Shown here one piece after another: positions 8,200 to 16,009 of a DNA stretch of 37,481 nt. Within the stretch, counting starts at the first letter, position 1; each line of letters begins with the position of its first letter. The position numbers were made by a program, and so were the translations under genes. The notes under the pieces were generated by a model. That model did no database searches. It was not told where the DNA came from and saw only the letters and a list, made by a program, of their open reading frames with translations. This DNA is from a virus: positions 1 to 37,481 of IMG/VR virus record IMGVR_UViG_3300045776_000066. The stretch is one strand, 5' to 3'.

Positions 8200-8697
8200 T
8201 TACTTTGGATTTTTGGGGTTCAGTGACCCATTCTGCTTGTAATTGGTCATGCCCGGGCGTCCCATGTCTTTCTTCATGGGCATTTGCTCACCGCGAACTC
8301 GCTTGACCCACCCATCGCCGGGAAACGACACACCGCCCTCGTAAGTGCGCATGGTCATTTGCCGAATGTCGCAGTTTTCCTGATCTTCGATGTCCATGCC
8401 AGGAGGTAGCGAGTTGTAAAGCGCGTTTACGCCGAACTCGAGATTCTTCTTGGCGAGATATCCAGAATCCATGATGCCGACCATCTCGTTGCCGAGCATT
8501 TCGGCCGAATCCGGGAGCACGTCAGTATCGGCCAAATGACCGCCCTTCATCTCGTGGCGCATCTGGCCGCGGGCATTCGCCGACCTTATTACATCGGTCA
8601 TGTCCGGAGCGGTGCCACCGTAGAACTCGGTCGCCGACTGATTGGGGACAATCTGCGGGGTCTCCCACTGCTTGCCGTTCTGAGTCAATTTCGCCAT
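8200..8697 (-). CDS. Hypothetical protein sharing motifs with two neighbours
   Basis: This is a 165-residue protein. The N-terminal NGKQWETPQ is shared with the 52-residue protein at 5698-5856. The segment NSLPPGMDIEDQENCDIRQM (about residues 95-114) is shared with the protein at 7717-8190. The middle is acidic/polar (SAEMLGNEMVGIMDSG) and the tail is Lys/Asn-rich. It begins 9 bases after the decoration-like gene. Function is unknown, but conservation of the motif within one genome implies a common binding partner. Confidence 0.6.
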   Translation of the reverse strand: MAKLTQNGKQWETPQIVPNQSATEFYGGTAPDMTDVIRSANARGQMRHEMKGGHLADTDVLPDSAEMLGNEMVGIMDSGYLAKKNLEFGVNALYNSLPPGMDIEDQENCDIRQMTMRTYEGGVSFPGDGWVKRVRGEQMPMKKDMGRPGMTNYKQNGSLNPKNPK

Positions 8698-8706
8698 CGC
8701 GTGCTC

Positions 8707-9213
8707 CTAAACCGTGAGAGGTGCTTGAGACTGAACTTGGTAATCGACGGTGACCAAATTGACCGCCGTCGCATCGGTGCCCGACACTACATAAAACTGG
8801 GAGCCCTGCGGTATGGGATATCCACCATACCCGGCCGTGCCCGCCGTGGTGTTGAGCGCAAATTGATTAGCTCCACCGACCTGGGCGGCAGTACCCTGAC
8901 CTCCTGCGAGGAATGGGCCCACCGTGGCAGTCGACAAGGCCACCGTCGAAGTGGTTGAGGTGTTCTGAATTACGATGAGGGAAAGCTGCTGGCCCGACAA
9001 GGTTGCGGTGCCGGTCGCCGTGCCTCCTACCGTTTGGGTGTAGGTCGAGGTCCCTAGCACGGTTTGATACGTATTCAGGCTGAAAAGAAGCAACGCCGCA
9101 TGCGCCACAAACTTCGACGTGACGCCGGCCGAACCCGCTGCGGTCGCGCCTAAAAAAGCCGCTTGGCGGGTAACGAAGGAAGGGTCTTGCGCGACTCGAG
9201 CGAGAAGTGCCAT
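8707..9213 (-). CDS. Decoration / head-fibre-like protein, paralogue 2
   Basis: This is a 168-residue Thr/Ser/Gly/Ala-rich beta protein, with ATG at 9213 preceded by AAGGGG. It is clearly paralogous to the upstream 202-residue protein. They share an N-terminal TRQ(V/A)A helix, an AGS...SKF-A-AAL segment, GTSTYT...GTAT, (Q/L)SLI-I-NT-TT and GPF--GG-G, and a C-terminal GD/GS...(Y/F)(F/Y)V-GTDAT. Position just after the major capsid gene suggests capsid decoration (cement) proteins. Tandem duplication followed by divergence is inferred. Confidence 0.65.
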   Translation of the reverse strand: MALLARVAQDPSFVTRQAAFLGATAAGSAGVTSKFVAHAALLLFSLNTYQTVLGTSTYTQTVGGTATGTATLSGQQLSLIVIQNTSTTSTVALSTATVGPFLAGGQGTAAQVGGANQFALNTTAGTAGYGGYPIPQGSQFYVVSGTDATAVNLVTVDYQVQSQAPLTV

Positions 9214-9222
9214 GGAAACCCC

Positions 9223-9831
9223 TTAGGCGACAATGTTGCCGCTGACGCCCTGCAGCGAATACTGAAGGATCGGCACCACCGATGCGGTTGCATCCGTGCC
9301 GCCCACAAAATAGAGCACATCACCGGGATTGACCGGCAACCCGCCCAAACCAATGCCCTGACCACCAGGATATCCCGACGATGTAAAGGTCTGCGTGCCC
9401 CAAGCCAAGGTCGTGTTGGTGCCGCCCAGGGTGTTGAAAGCGTATGGGCCGGTGTAGCCGCCGGCGACACCGCCGCCGAAGCCCAACAGGCTTCCGACGT
9501 TGCTGCCGAGCGCGCCGGTGCCACCCACCGTGAACGGCCCGATCGTGCTGGTGCCCAAGGTCACCGCGGTCCCGGTGGTGTTGGTGTTCGTAATGTAAAT
9601 CAAACTGAACTGGGTTGCAGGAGAGGTCGCCGTTCCGGATGCAGTATAGGTCGACGTGCCGGCCGTGACGGTGGCAAAAGTCACTCCATAGACGGTGAGC
9701 GCGGCCCAGGCGTAGAACTTTCCGCTGAGCGAACCAGATCCTGCGGTGTTGGCCGTCAGCTGCGCGACTTGGCGCGTGATGGCTGAGGGATTGTCATAGG
9801 CGACTTGGCGAACCGTGTTGTTTATAGACAT
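9223..9831 (-). CDS. Decoration / head-fibre-like protein, paralogue 1
   Basis: This is a 202-residue protein starting at the ATG at 9831 with GGAG six bases upstream. Composition is Gly/Thr/Ala-rich and strongly beta. The N-terminal helix (NNTVRQVAYDNPSAITRQVAQL) is followed by blades with GTSTYTASGTAT, LIYITNTNTTGTAV and TSTIGPFTVGGTG. It includes a Gly-rich insertion absent from paralogue 2 and ends VLYFVGGTDATASVVP. It follows the major capsid gene across a structured 222-base gap, which may set its expression separately. Confidence 0.65.
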   Translation of the reverse strand: MSINNTVRQVAYDNPSAITRQVAQLTANTAGSGSLSGKFYAWAALTVYGVTFATVTAGTSTYTASGTATSPATQFSLIYITNTNTTGTAVTLGTSTIGPFTVGGTGALGSNVGSLLGFGGGVAGGYTGPYAFNTLGGTNTTLAWGTQTFTSSGYPGGQGIGLGGLPVNPGDVLYFVGGTDATASVVPILQYSLQGVSGNIVA

Positions 9832-10053
9832 CGACTGCTCCGCGGTCTCTCGCTCTAGGGTGCCTTTCTCAGCACCCGGGGAGATTGACCCCCGGGCCAG
9901 GCTATGTGCGCTACCGTACGGTAGCGCGGATGTTCTTTGCTATCATTCACACAGCCCTGGCCTGATTCCTTGAACCTGATCCGGCCGGGGTTCAGCGGGG
10001 CGGGTGTGAGGCCGGGTAGGCCACCGAGTCCTCACATTCGCCCTTGCTTCTCA
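9832..10053 (-). promoter_or_regulatory. Structured intergenic region between capsid and decoration genes
   Basis: These 222 bases have no credible gene and contain several inverted repeats. One is GGGTGC/GCACCC (9858-9877). A second is CCCGGGG/CCCCGGG (9875-9896), which overlaps the first and so excludes it. A third is the perfect 20-base palindrome GCGCTACCGTACGGTAGCGC (9908-9927). A fourth is TGAACC/GGTTCA (9971-9994) around CCGGCCGG. None is followed on the minus strand by a T tract, so simple intrinsic termination is not supported. Attenuation, RNA processing or mRNA stabilisation after the highly expressed capsid gene is plausible. Confidence 0.6.
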
Positions 10054-11043
10054 TCAGGCCGCGCTGTCCCACTTCACGATGCGCGTATTGATCGCGATCG
10101 TGTGAACGATGCCGTAACCTCCCAAGTAATACCACGCGATTCCTTTCGACCGGCCGAAGTCGGTCGGAATTTTGCCGCGCATTTCCTCAGGCACAGCAAT
10201 GCCCTCAGCAACCGTGTCATTGCCGAAAAAGAAAATCCAGTCCGATTGACCGTTGGTCCACTGCACCATGTCGCCGCCACTAGCGGTCGCAATACCCGTC
10301 GAACCAATGCCCTTGGCGATGTTGGTCTGTTCGATATAGCGGACGTTTTCGTAGCGGCCAATCTCACCGTTCATGATGAGGTTAAAACCCGTATCGCTGT
10401 ATTGATGGATGCCTTCCAAGGTGTTCTTGAAGGTTCTGAGCGTCGTAGGCCACGCCAGGGCGTAGTAGTCATCAGCTATATATGCGGGGATGTTGCGCTC
10501 TTTCATCGCATCGACCACCGCTTTGGCGTGGGCGTTGGAGTAAGCGATCGAGTTGGTGCCGGTGACCGTCCCGTTGGTGTAGAGCGTGATGGCGCTCGCG
10601 GAGGTTCCGCCCACCGGAATAACTCGTATCAACGTCTGGTTGAACTGCCCCCACACCATGCGATCCAAGGTTTTGACTGTGTCGTTTTTCAATCCCTTCT
10701 TGATGATGTCTTCGACGGGAAACTTCGACAGATTGTCGAGTTTTCCGGAGTAGGGGATTGAGTTGCCGGCCTCGGTGATGGTCAGAGTGCCCTGCGTGAT
10801 CGTCAAGTTGGTCTCGGGCATGGTGTTGGTTTCGATGAGCACCGAGCCCACTTGCGCTACATCGGACACCACGTCCCAGGTGAACGTATCACCCTTCTTT
10901 TTGCCCTGTTGCGAGATGTCGTGTACATCCGCAAACTGGCGAAATTTGACCAACGGCTGCACATTCATGCGCAACACGTTAGACAATTGGCGGGCGTAGA
11001 AATAACCGCCTAAAGTATTAACCGACCAAACTTGACCCGCCAT
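10054..11043 (-). CDS. Major capsid protein (N4-gp56 / BPP-1 type, HK97-like fold)
   Basis: This is a 329-residue protein starting at the ATG at 11043 (GGGAG seven bases upstream). It has the hallmarks I associate with the N4-gp56 family and the Bordetella phage BPP-1 capsid. These are an N-terminal LVKFRQFAD, the strand KKGDTFTWDVVSDVA, TNTMPETNLTITQGTLTITE followed by GNSIPYSGKLDNLS, and a long helix FPVEDIIKKGLKND. The C-terminal part has MNGEIGRYENVRYIEQT and IPTDFGRSKGIAWYYLGGYG. It forms the icosahedral shell. The upstream gene is a charged, scaffold-like protein and the downstream genes look like decoration proteins, as expected. Confidence 0.88.
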   Translation of the reverse strand: MAGQVWSVNTLGGYFYARQLSNVLRMNVQPLVKFRQFADVHDISQQGKKKGDTFTWDVVSDVAQVGSVLIETNTMPETNLTITQGTLTITEAGNSIPYSGKLDNLSKFPVEDIIKKGLKNDTVKTLDRMVWGQFNQTLIRVIPVGGTSASAITLYTNGTVTGTNSIAYSNAHAKAVVDAMKERNIPAYIADDYYALAWPTTLRTFKNTLEGIHQYSDTGFNLIMNGEIGRYENVRYIEQTNIAKGIGSTGIATASGGDMVQWTNGQSDWIFFFGNDTVAEGIAVPEEMRGKIPTDFGRSKGIAWYYLGGYGIVHTIAINTRIVKWDSAA

Positions 11044-11083
11044 GTATCACTCCCAAAGGAGCGACACATTGAGCGCGCTCCCG

Positions 11084-12163
11084 TTAACCTGGTATGCGAC
11101 CGTGTCGGATAGCCCGCTGCTGTCCCCTGGCTTTCGCCATTCGATCAGCCACCGCGCTAGGCGACTCCTCTTCATCGTCTTCCGGATCCACTCGCACAGC
11201 ACGACTGGCGGCGCGCGGCGGAGGCGAAAGACTGCGCTTTCGTTCTTCCTTAGAGGGCGGGGTTTCCTGGGATTGTCGAAGCATTGGAGCGAACTCCTGG
11301 CGTATCTCCGAGCCAATCTTCCGGTATGCGTCGATTATTTGCAGGTCAGGCTCCGATTGAGCCAACTGCGATAAACGCACTCGGAAGTACTTGCTCAAAG
11401 ATGCGTGCCTCAAAATCTCAGCCTGCTCTCGCTCGGCTTGATCGATTGCGCGCTGTGTTGCCAGTTGCTGTTCGACCTGTCGCCCAACGTCCGCGGGAGT
11501 GGCGGATGGCCGAGACTTTAAGACAGATGCCAGCTTTTTGACTGCATCACTGTCACCTAAAGCCGCTGAGGCGATGACATCCTCAAGCTCGTCTTGTCCG
11601 AGCTCGCTGGGCGTTTGGGGACCAAGCGCCAGCTGCGTAGCCTTTTGTACCGCCTCTTGCGCGCGTTGTAAAGCCACATCGGCGGCATCAGTCTTCTGCG
11701 CAGCCGCCCTTAATTGCTCAAGCGTGAGCCATTTCTCCTTTCCGTTGACGATGGTGAGGTAATACCGCACCCCGCCGATCACCTTCTCATCGCCCGCTTG
11801 CGACTCTGCTCCTGATGAGGGCTGACCCTGATCATCCGCCCCTTCTGCCTGCAGCTCGCGCGCGCGGCGCTCTTGGGCGGCATCCGCCGCTTGACGCTCT
11901 TCGGCCAAAGCCTCCTCAGCCTCCCGATCGGCAATCTCGGCGGCCCGCTCTCGAGCCTCGGGGCTGTCGTCAAATTCCCCTTCCGCAAACCGTCCCGTTG
12001 GCTGTGCGCCATCCGCAGTGTCTTCCAACTCAGCCGAGCGGCGGGCATCCATGTTGCGCGCGATCTGCTCGCGCACCGAAAGCTGCTCGGAATTGCGTGC
12101 GCCATTGGCCGCCGCCGCCTTCTTCTGCGCTTCCTTAAGCTCCGCCTCTTCCTTCGGGTCCAT
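11084..12163 (-). CDS. Putative scaffolding protein
   Basis: This is a 359-residue, highly charged, Ala/Glu/Arg/Gln-rich protein with long predicted helices and disordered acidic linkers. Its place between portal and major capsid protein is that of phage scaffolds. Residues about 128-150 form the only clearly ordered strand pair (VIGGVRYYLTIVNGKEKWLT). A helical, presumably capsid-binding C-terminus follows a basic Pro/Arg segment and ends RMAKARGQQRAIRHGRIPG. The ATG overlaps the stop of the zinc-ribbon gene (TAATG). No protease domain is visible. Assignment is from position and composition. Confidence 0.65.
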   Translation of the reverse strand: MDPKEEAELKEAQKKAAAANGARNSEQLSVREQIARNMDARRSAELEDTADGAQPTGRFAEGEFDDSPEARERAAEIADREAEEALAEERQAADAAQERRARELQAEGADDQGQPSSGAESQAGDEKVIGGVRYYLTIVNGKEKWLTLEQLRAAAQKTDAADVALQRAQEAVQKATQLALGPQTPSELGQDELEDVIASAALGDSDAVKKLASVLKSRPSATPADVGRQVEQQLATQRAIDQAEREQAEILRHASLSKYFRVRLSQLAQSEPDLQIIDAYRKIGSEIRQEFAPMLRQSQETPPSKEERKRSLSPPPRAASRAVRVDPEDDEEESPSAVADRMAKARGQQRAIRHGRIPG

Positions 12164-12378
12164 TAGTTCAACTCCTCTTTGCGTTTCGCGCGCTTCGGCG
12201 GATGCTCAGGCAACCATACAATCTTAAGCGTCGTGTGCTGATACTGGCACGCCATGCACACTACCTGCCCATTTGGGCTCAATTGGAAGTGCATCGACCC
12301 GCAGGGACACACATACACATCTTCCCCATCCGCCGCGGGCGCCGGGGGCTTTTTCGGGAATTCGATTATTTCGGCCAT
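12163..12378 (-). CDS. Small zinc-ribbon protein
   Basis: This is a 71-residue protein with ATG at 12378 overlapping the upstream stop (TGATG). It contains VCPCGSMHFQLSPNGQVVCMAC, a CxC...CxxC arrangement typical of a one-knuckle zinc ribbon. An N-terminal Pro-rich stretch and a C-terminal basic tail (PKRAKRKEELN) flank it. Such small zinc proteins next to portal and scaffold genes are common in phages, but their job is unknown. Confidence 0.65.
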   Translation of the reverse strand: MAEIIEFPKKPPAPAADGEDVYVCPCGSMHFQLSPNGQVVCMACQYQHTTLKIVWLPEHPPKRAKRKEELN

Positions 12379-12656
12379 CAAGATTCTTCCTGCTCGATGA
12401 TGGTGCGCGCCTCCATGCCGCGAGACACCGCATCGGCGAGCCACTGACGCACTGACTGAGCGACTTTGAACTTGATCTGGCTGCGTTGCATCGCCACCGT
12501 ATCTGCTGCATCGCAGGATGCCATGGCTTCGGCCGCCTCGCTCATGTCGAGAATCGCGCAGTCCATGAGGTACTTGCCAATGCGGTCTTCGTTAATGAAA
12601 TACTCGACTTCCTTGCCAAAGGTCACGAGTTCCATTTGCTGGTCGCGTTCGGTCAC
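12378..12656 (-). CDS. Helical hypothetical protein next to portal
   Basis: This is a 92-residue, mostly helical, acidic protein. The ATG at 12656 overlaps the portal stop (ATGA) and its own stop overlaps the zinc-ribbon start (TGATG), so translation is tightly coupled. Visible features are an amphipathic N-terminal helix (MELVTFGKEVEYFINEDRIGKYLM) and a second helix (SQIKFKVAQSVRQWLADAVSRGM). No family is recognised. Confidence 0.6.
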   Translation of the reverse strand: MTERDQQMELVTFGKEVEYFINEDRIGKYLMDCAILDMSEAAEAMASCDAADTVAMQRSQIKFKVAQSVRQWLADAVSRGMEARTIIEQEES

Positions 12657-14974
12657 GCCACCTTACCACCGGCCGGCGGCGGCGCGCTCGGGCCTGGTAC
12701 GTTGGGGCTGGGTTTGGCCGCCTGTAAAGCCATCTGGCCGGCTTGCGCCTGGGACTGCTGGTTCAAGGCCTGCTCGCCCTGCATCTCGGCTTGCTCGCGC
12801 GCTGCTTCCTTCTGGCGATCCATTTTCTCCATTTCCATCAAATGCCCGACGAGAAGGTGTTTACCATCCTTCTGGTGCTGCTTGTCGGTGGTGATGATCT
12901 TGGTGAGGTTGGCCTCGCGCGCCGTCTGCAGGCGCACCACGTTCGCTTCGTGCCGGTTGGCTTTTTCGAGTTCTAGCTTGGCGAGCTTTTTCTGCATTAG
13001 CGCGAGCATTTGCTGCATCTTAATCTTGTCCGGATCGTCGGCGTTGAAGAAGCGCTGGCCGTCCTGATAGCCCGCGAGTGCCATGAATTCCTTGCCCACC
13101 TCCTTCAAATCCACACCCGGCGGCGGCTTGGCGCACACCTCCGCATACGTGTGGATGGCCGAAGAAAAGCGCTGCATCTTCATAACGGGGTCGGTGGCTC
13201 CCATCCCGATGTTGATATTCACCGCAATGCGTTTCTCAAGAATCGCATCGGTGACTTCATCGACCCCAAAGCGTTGCGCGATCTTGGCTTTCTGGCCGGC
13301 GACCGACAACAAGACCATGTCTGATTCGTAGTATTGCTCTAAAAGCACCAACTGACGCAGACAAGGCAGCAAAAAGGTTTGGCAGTAAGTCATGAGCGCG
13401 AATTCGGTCATCATGAGCGCCGGCGACTGAACCGCGTTCATCGTTCGGAATGACTCCCGAGGATTTCGGCCGCCAGGACCTAATGCCATTGGATTGAAAT
13501 TGCCTACCAAGCTGTCGAAGTCGGCATCAACCCGCGACTGCTCCTCATAGGCCGATTGCGTCACATCCGGCCAGCTGACCTCTTTTACGTCCTTTTCAGG
13601 GTCATTGACCATCGTCACCCCGCCGGGGACGTTGCGCACGAGACTGGTGGTGTCGACATTGGCCGAGCGCTTGGCGAACCAGCGCTTATTGAGCACCAGC
13701 TTCACATTGTCTGACCGCTGATTCTGGATGTCGTTCGTCTCTTCCTGCAAGCCTCGAGTCAAGGTGGGCAGCGAGGACGGCACCGCTTTGTGGGTCTCAA
13801 CGGTCCAAGATCCCACCACATAGTCGCGATCGCCGTGCCACACGTTCGCAACCAAAGGTTCAGGGTCGGTAAGCATATACTTGGAGGCCAGCATGTAAAA
13901 CTCGAAATCTTCTCCTCGGTAACGGTGTATGTGTCGATGCACCCACACGATGTCGTAATCATCCACCATGCGGTCTTGCTGGCTCGCGTCCTGGTTCTGA
14001 TTGGTGCGCGCCGAGCGGGTAGAATCATCCGCATTCTCCCGCGCCATCATCATCTGATCCATGGTCAGGCGCTTCCAGCGCTTGCCCTTGGGATCATCGT
14101 TCTCCATCCGCTCCATGACCTCACCGATGTACATCGGAATCTGTTCGATGAGGTACGGGCTGGTGCCCACGGGGTCCACCCAAGAGGCTGAAGGGTCAAA
14201 GCGGAAGTTCTCGATTGGGATCAATTCCATGACCGGACGATCTTCTTTCACATGGTATTTGCCGTCGCGGCGCGTAATCCCTCGGTGGCACCAGTAAATT
14301 TTGGCTATCGCAATACCCTGCGCCATCGCATCCTGAAAGCCGCCGATCGAAAACTGGAACCAAGGAATTGATACGGTCAGGCGCTGCTGCAAAACTTCCT
14401 TCATGACCTCGGCGCTCACCAACTCTTCCTTGTTCGACCCATCAACCGCCTGCGTTTCGATCAAATCAAGATTCGAAAACAGCGCCGCAGCCAATGCTGC
14501 CTCGTTTTTGCGCATAATTGTGCGTGTCTTTGGCCGGTAAAGCTTCGAGCGTTTGTTGAAAGTTTCGCTGTTGTACTTGCTGTCGGAAGCGTGCTGATTG
14601 TTAAACGCCCTTAAAGAATTGTCCAAGTCCTTTCGGTAATTCATGTCGAAGTAAGACGAAGATGCGTGAAACGCTTTGCGCCCTATGTCGGCAAAATCGG
14701 GCAGCTCATCATCCGCCGTGTCATCCTCCATGCCCTCGCCGTCTTCTTCGTCCCCAGGCGGCCGATTGCCTGGGCCTGAGCCCGGGTTATCTCGAGAAAT
14801 GGAATTTTCATCAAGGTGCGGCTGCTCTGCGCCACCCGCCCATTCGCCTAAGCCAATGACCTGCGAGCCGGTCGACTCGCGCTCGTCGGCCATGTAATCC
14901 AAAGGGGCTCGCCCTTCAGGGGGATCTTCCACAGCAGGCGGCTGGGTGCGCCATGGAACTGAAGGGCGAGCCAT
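12653..14974 (-). CDS. Portal protein
   Basis: This is a 773-residue protein, in the size range of podovirus portals. The first ~95 residues are acidic and Gly/Pro-rich (DEEDGEGMEDDTADDELPD) and probably disordered. The core has FNNQHASDSKYNSETFNKRSKLYRPKTRTIMRKNEAALAAALF-type wing segments and PIENFRFDPSASWVDP. A crown/stem region contains DIQNQRSDNVKLVLNKRWF and MTEFALMTYCQTFLLPCLRQLVLLEQYY. A long Gln/Lys/Glu-rich helical barrel (about 660-760) closes it. It makes the dodecameric DNA gate at one vertex. It follows the terminase genes and precedes scaffold and capsid genes. Confidence 0.85.
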   Translation of the reverse strand: MARPSVPWRTQPPAVEDPPEGRAPLDYMADERESTGSQVIGLGEWAGGAEQPHLDENSISRDNPGSGPGNRPPGDEEDGEGMEDDTADDELPDFADIGRKAFHASSSYFDMNYRKDLDNSLRAFNNQHASDSKYNSETFNKRSKLYRPKTRTIMRKNEAALAAALFSNLDLIETQAVDGSNKEELVSAEVMKEVLQQRLTVSIPWFQFSIGGFQDAMAQGIAIAKIYWCHRGITRRDGKYHVKEDRPVMELIPIENFRFDPSASWVDPVGTSPYLIEQIPMYIGEVMERMENDDPKGKRWKRLTMDQMMMARENADDSTRSARTNQNQDASQQDRMVDDYDIVWVHRHIHRYRGEDFEFYMLASKYMLTDPEPLVANVWHGDRDYVVGSWTVETHKAVPSSLPTLTRGLQEETNDIQNQRSDNVKLVLNKRWFAKRSANVDTTSLVRNVPGGVTMVNDPEKDVKEVSWPDVTQSAYEEQSRVDADFDSLVGNFNPMALGPGGRNPRESFRTMNAVQSPALMMTEFALMTYCQTFLLPCLRQLVLLEQYYESDMVLLSVAGQKAKIAQRFGVDEVTDAILEKRIAVNINIGMGATDPVMKMQRFSSAIHTYAEVCAKPPPGVDLKEVGKEFMALAGYQDGQRFFNADDPDKIKMQQMLALMQKKLAKLELEKANRHEANVVRLQTAREANLTKIITTDKQHQKDGKHLLVGHLMEMEKMDRQKEAAREQAEMQGEQALNQQSQAQAGQMALQAAKPSPNVPGPSAPPPAGGKVA

Positions 14975-14997
14975 TAACTGGTGCCGGCCACGCGTCG

Positions 14998-15031
14998 GGA
15001 AAAGAGAACAAAACGACGCCGCCGGCGGTCG
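14998..15031 (-). terminator. Possible weak intrinsic terminator upstream of portal
   Basis: On the minus strand CGAC-C-GCC/GGC-GTCG (15014-15031) can form a short GC-rich stem with one bulged base. It is followed by the T-rich run TTTTGTTCTCTTTT (14998-15013). This fits a weak terminator or attenuator between the small genes after terminase and the portal gene. The stem is short, and read-through into the portal seems necessary unless another promoter lies nearby. Confidence 0.35.
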
Positions 15032-15092
15032 CGGTTTCTTTGCATGCGCGGTGACTCACGACTAAAACCGCGGGGGATGGATGAGTTCCCCT

Positions 15093-15488
15093 TCATGCTT
15101 GACCCATGCCGCGAATCTGCTGACCGCGCTTGATCGTTTGGTAAAGGTCCTGCGGAATGCTTGGATACACATCCTCGGCCGCCGCACCGCGAGGCAGCTT
15201 GAAAGCCTCTAACAGCGCCCCTGCAAACCGCACCGCCGTGGCACAGGCTTCTTGGACCGTGCCGATCTTGTCGCGCGGCAGCAGGCTGCAGAAGCCTTCC
15301 TTGCCCGTCGCAACCGTCACCGCGTTGGCTATTCCCACGTGAGTGACGATCAAATTGTGGTCGCGAAAGCCAATCATCCAGTAATGCCCGGGGTAATGCC
15401 GTTCAAGCTCAACACTAATGGCCTTGGCGATCGCGAGGTCCTGAGCCTCATCGTCATTCCCCGCGACGATGTGAACTATCTGGCTCAC
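15093..15488 (-). CDS. Hypothetical protein between terminase and portal
   Basis: This is a 131-residue protein. I chose the GTG at 15488, which has CCGGAG eight bases upstream; a longer frame would run deep into the preceding gene. It looks globular alpha/beta: AIAKAISVELERHYPGHYWMIGFRDHNLIVTHVGI, then a helix with EACATAVRFAGALLEAF, and a C-terminal YPSIPQDLYQTIKRGQQIRG. No motif is recognised. The position suggests a head-assembly accessory protein. Confidence 0.6.
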   Translation of the reverse strand: MSQIVHIVAGNDDEAQDLAIAKAISVELERHYPGHYWMIGFRDHNLIVTHVGIANAVTVATGKEGFCSLLPRDKIGTVQEACATAVRFAGALLEAFKLPRGAAAEDVYPSIPQDLYQTIKRGQQIRGMGQA

Positions 15489-15492
15489 AAAA

Positions 15493-15717
15493 CTACTCCG
15501 GATAACCCTCGGGCGGCACATAGCCTGGGCGCTGATATATCCCGGTGGTGCCGATGTCGGTGGAATCAAACTTGCGGACCCCGCCGCCAAACACATAAAT
15601 GGCATGATCGGGAGCGTTGAACGCGGAGCCCCACTCGCGTTCAACCATTTCCTGGAGGCTAAATTGACGTGTGGTGACCTGGCGGCCGAGTGTGGGGGAC
15701 AATGGTGGCAGCGGCAT
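15493..15717 (-). CDS. Small hypothetical protein
   Basis: This is a 74-residue protein with ATG at 15717, three bases after the preceding stop. It is Pro-rich at both ends with a central NAPDHAIYVFGGGVRKFDST that could form a small beta unit. It lies 4 bases upstream of the next gene. No family is recognised. Confidence 0.5.
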   Translation of the reverse strand: MPLPPLSPTLGRQVTTRQFSLQEMVEREWGSAFNAPDHAIYVFGGGVRKFDSTDIGTTGIYQRPGYVPPEGYPE

Positions 15718-15720
15718 TGG

Positions 15721-15891
15721 CTAGCTCTCCGAGGGATCTAAATCGTACATGAATTGTCGTTCAGCGTGTTGGTCTCGAAGCTCACGGTTTTCGCTCAAAA
15801 GGCGTTGGAGTTGGTTTATGGTCCGCGGATCGCAGCGCTTCTGAACCGTCATAAGCAGTTGATCTAGCTCGAGGGGGGTCAGCTGGCTCAC
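15721..15891 (-). CDS. Short coiled-coil protein
   Basis: This is a 56-residue frame starting at a GTG at 15891 and stopping just before the next gene. The sequence is a clean amphipathic helix (LDQLLMTVQKRCDPRTINQL, then RLLSENRELRDQHAERQF), so it is more protein-like than the competing frame through the same bases. The tight spacing to the next ATG supports it. Function is unknown. Confidence 0.5.
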   Translation of the reverse strand: MSQLTPLELDQLLMTVQKRCDPRTINQLQRLLSENRELRDQHAERQFMYDLDPSES

Positions 15892-16009
15892 CCGTCACTC
15901 CAAAGCGGCGCATCTCGCGCGCCCACCAGGTCTTAAACTCCATGAGGGGCTTGACCCGTATGCGGCGTCTGACCACTGTTCCTTCCTCCTTGGAGAATCT
16001 TCCATTCAC
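15782..16009 (-). CDS. Questionable small basic ORF after terminase
   Basis: This is a 75-residue frame whose GTG at 16009 overlaps the terminase large-subunit stop (GTGA). The first half (EFKTWWAREMRRFGV) is protein-like. The second half is Pro/Arg/Ser-rich and overlaps the coiled-coil gene by 110 bases. Either the real product is short, or both frames are translated in part. Confidence 0.4.
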   Translation of the reverse strand: MNGRFSKEEGTVVRRRIRVKPLMEFKTWWAREMRRFGVTGEPADPPRARSTAYDGSEALRSADHKPTPTPFERKP

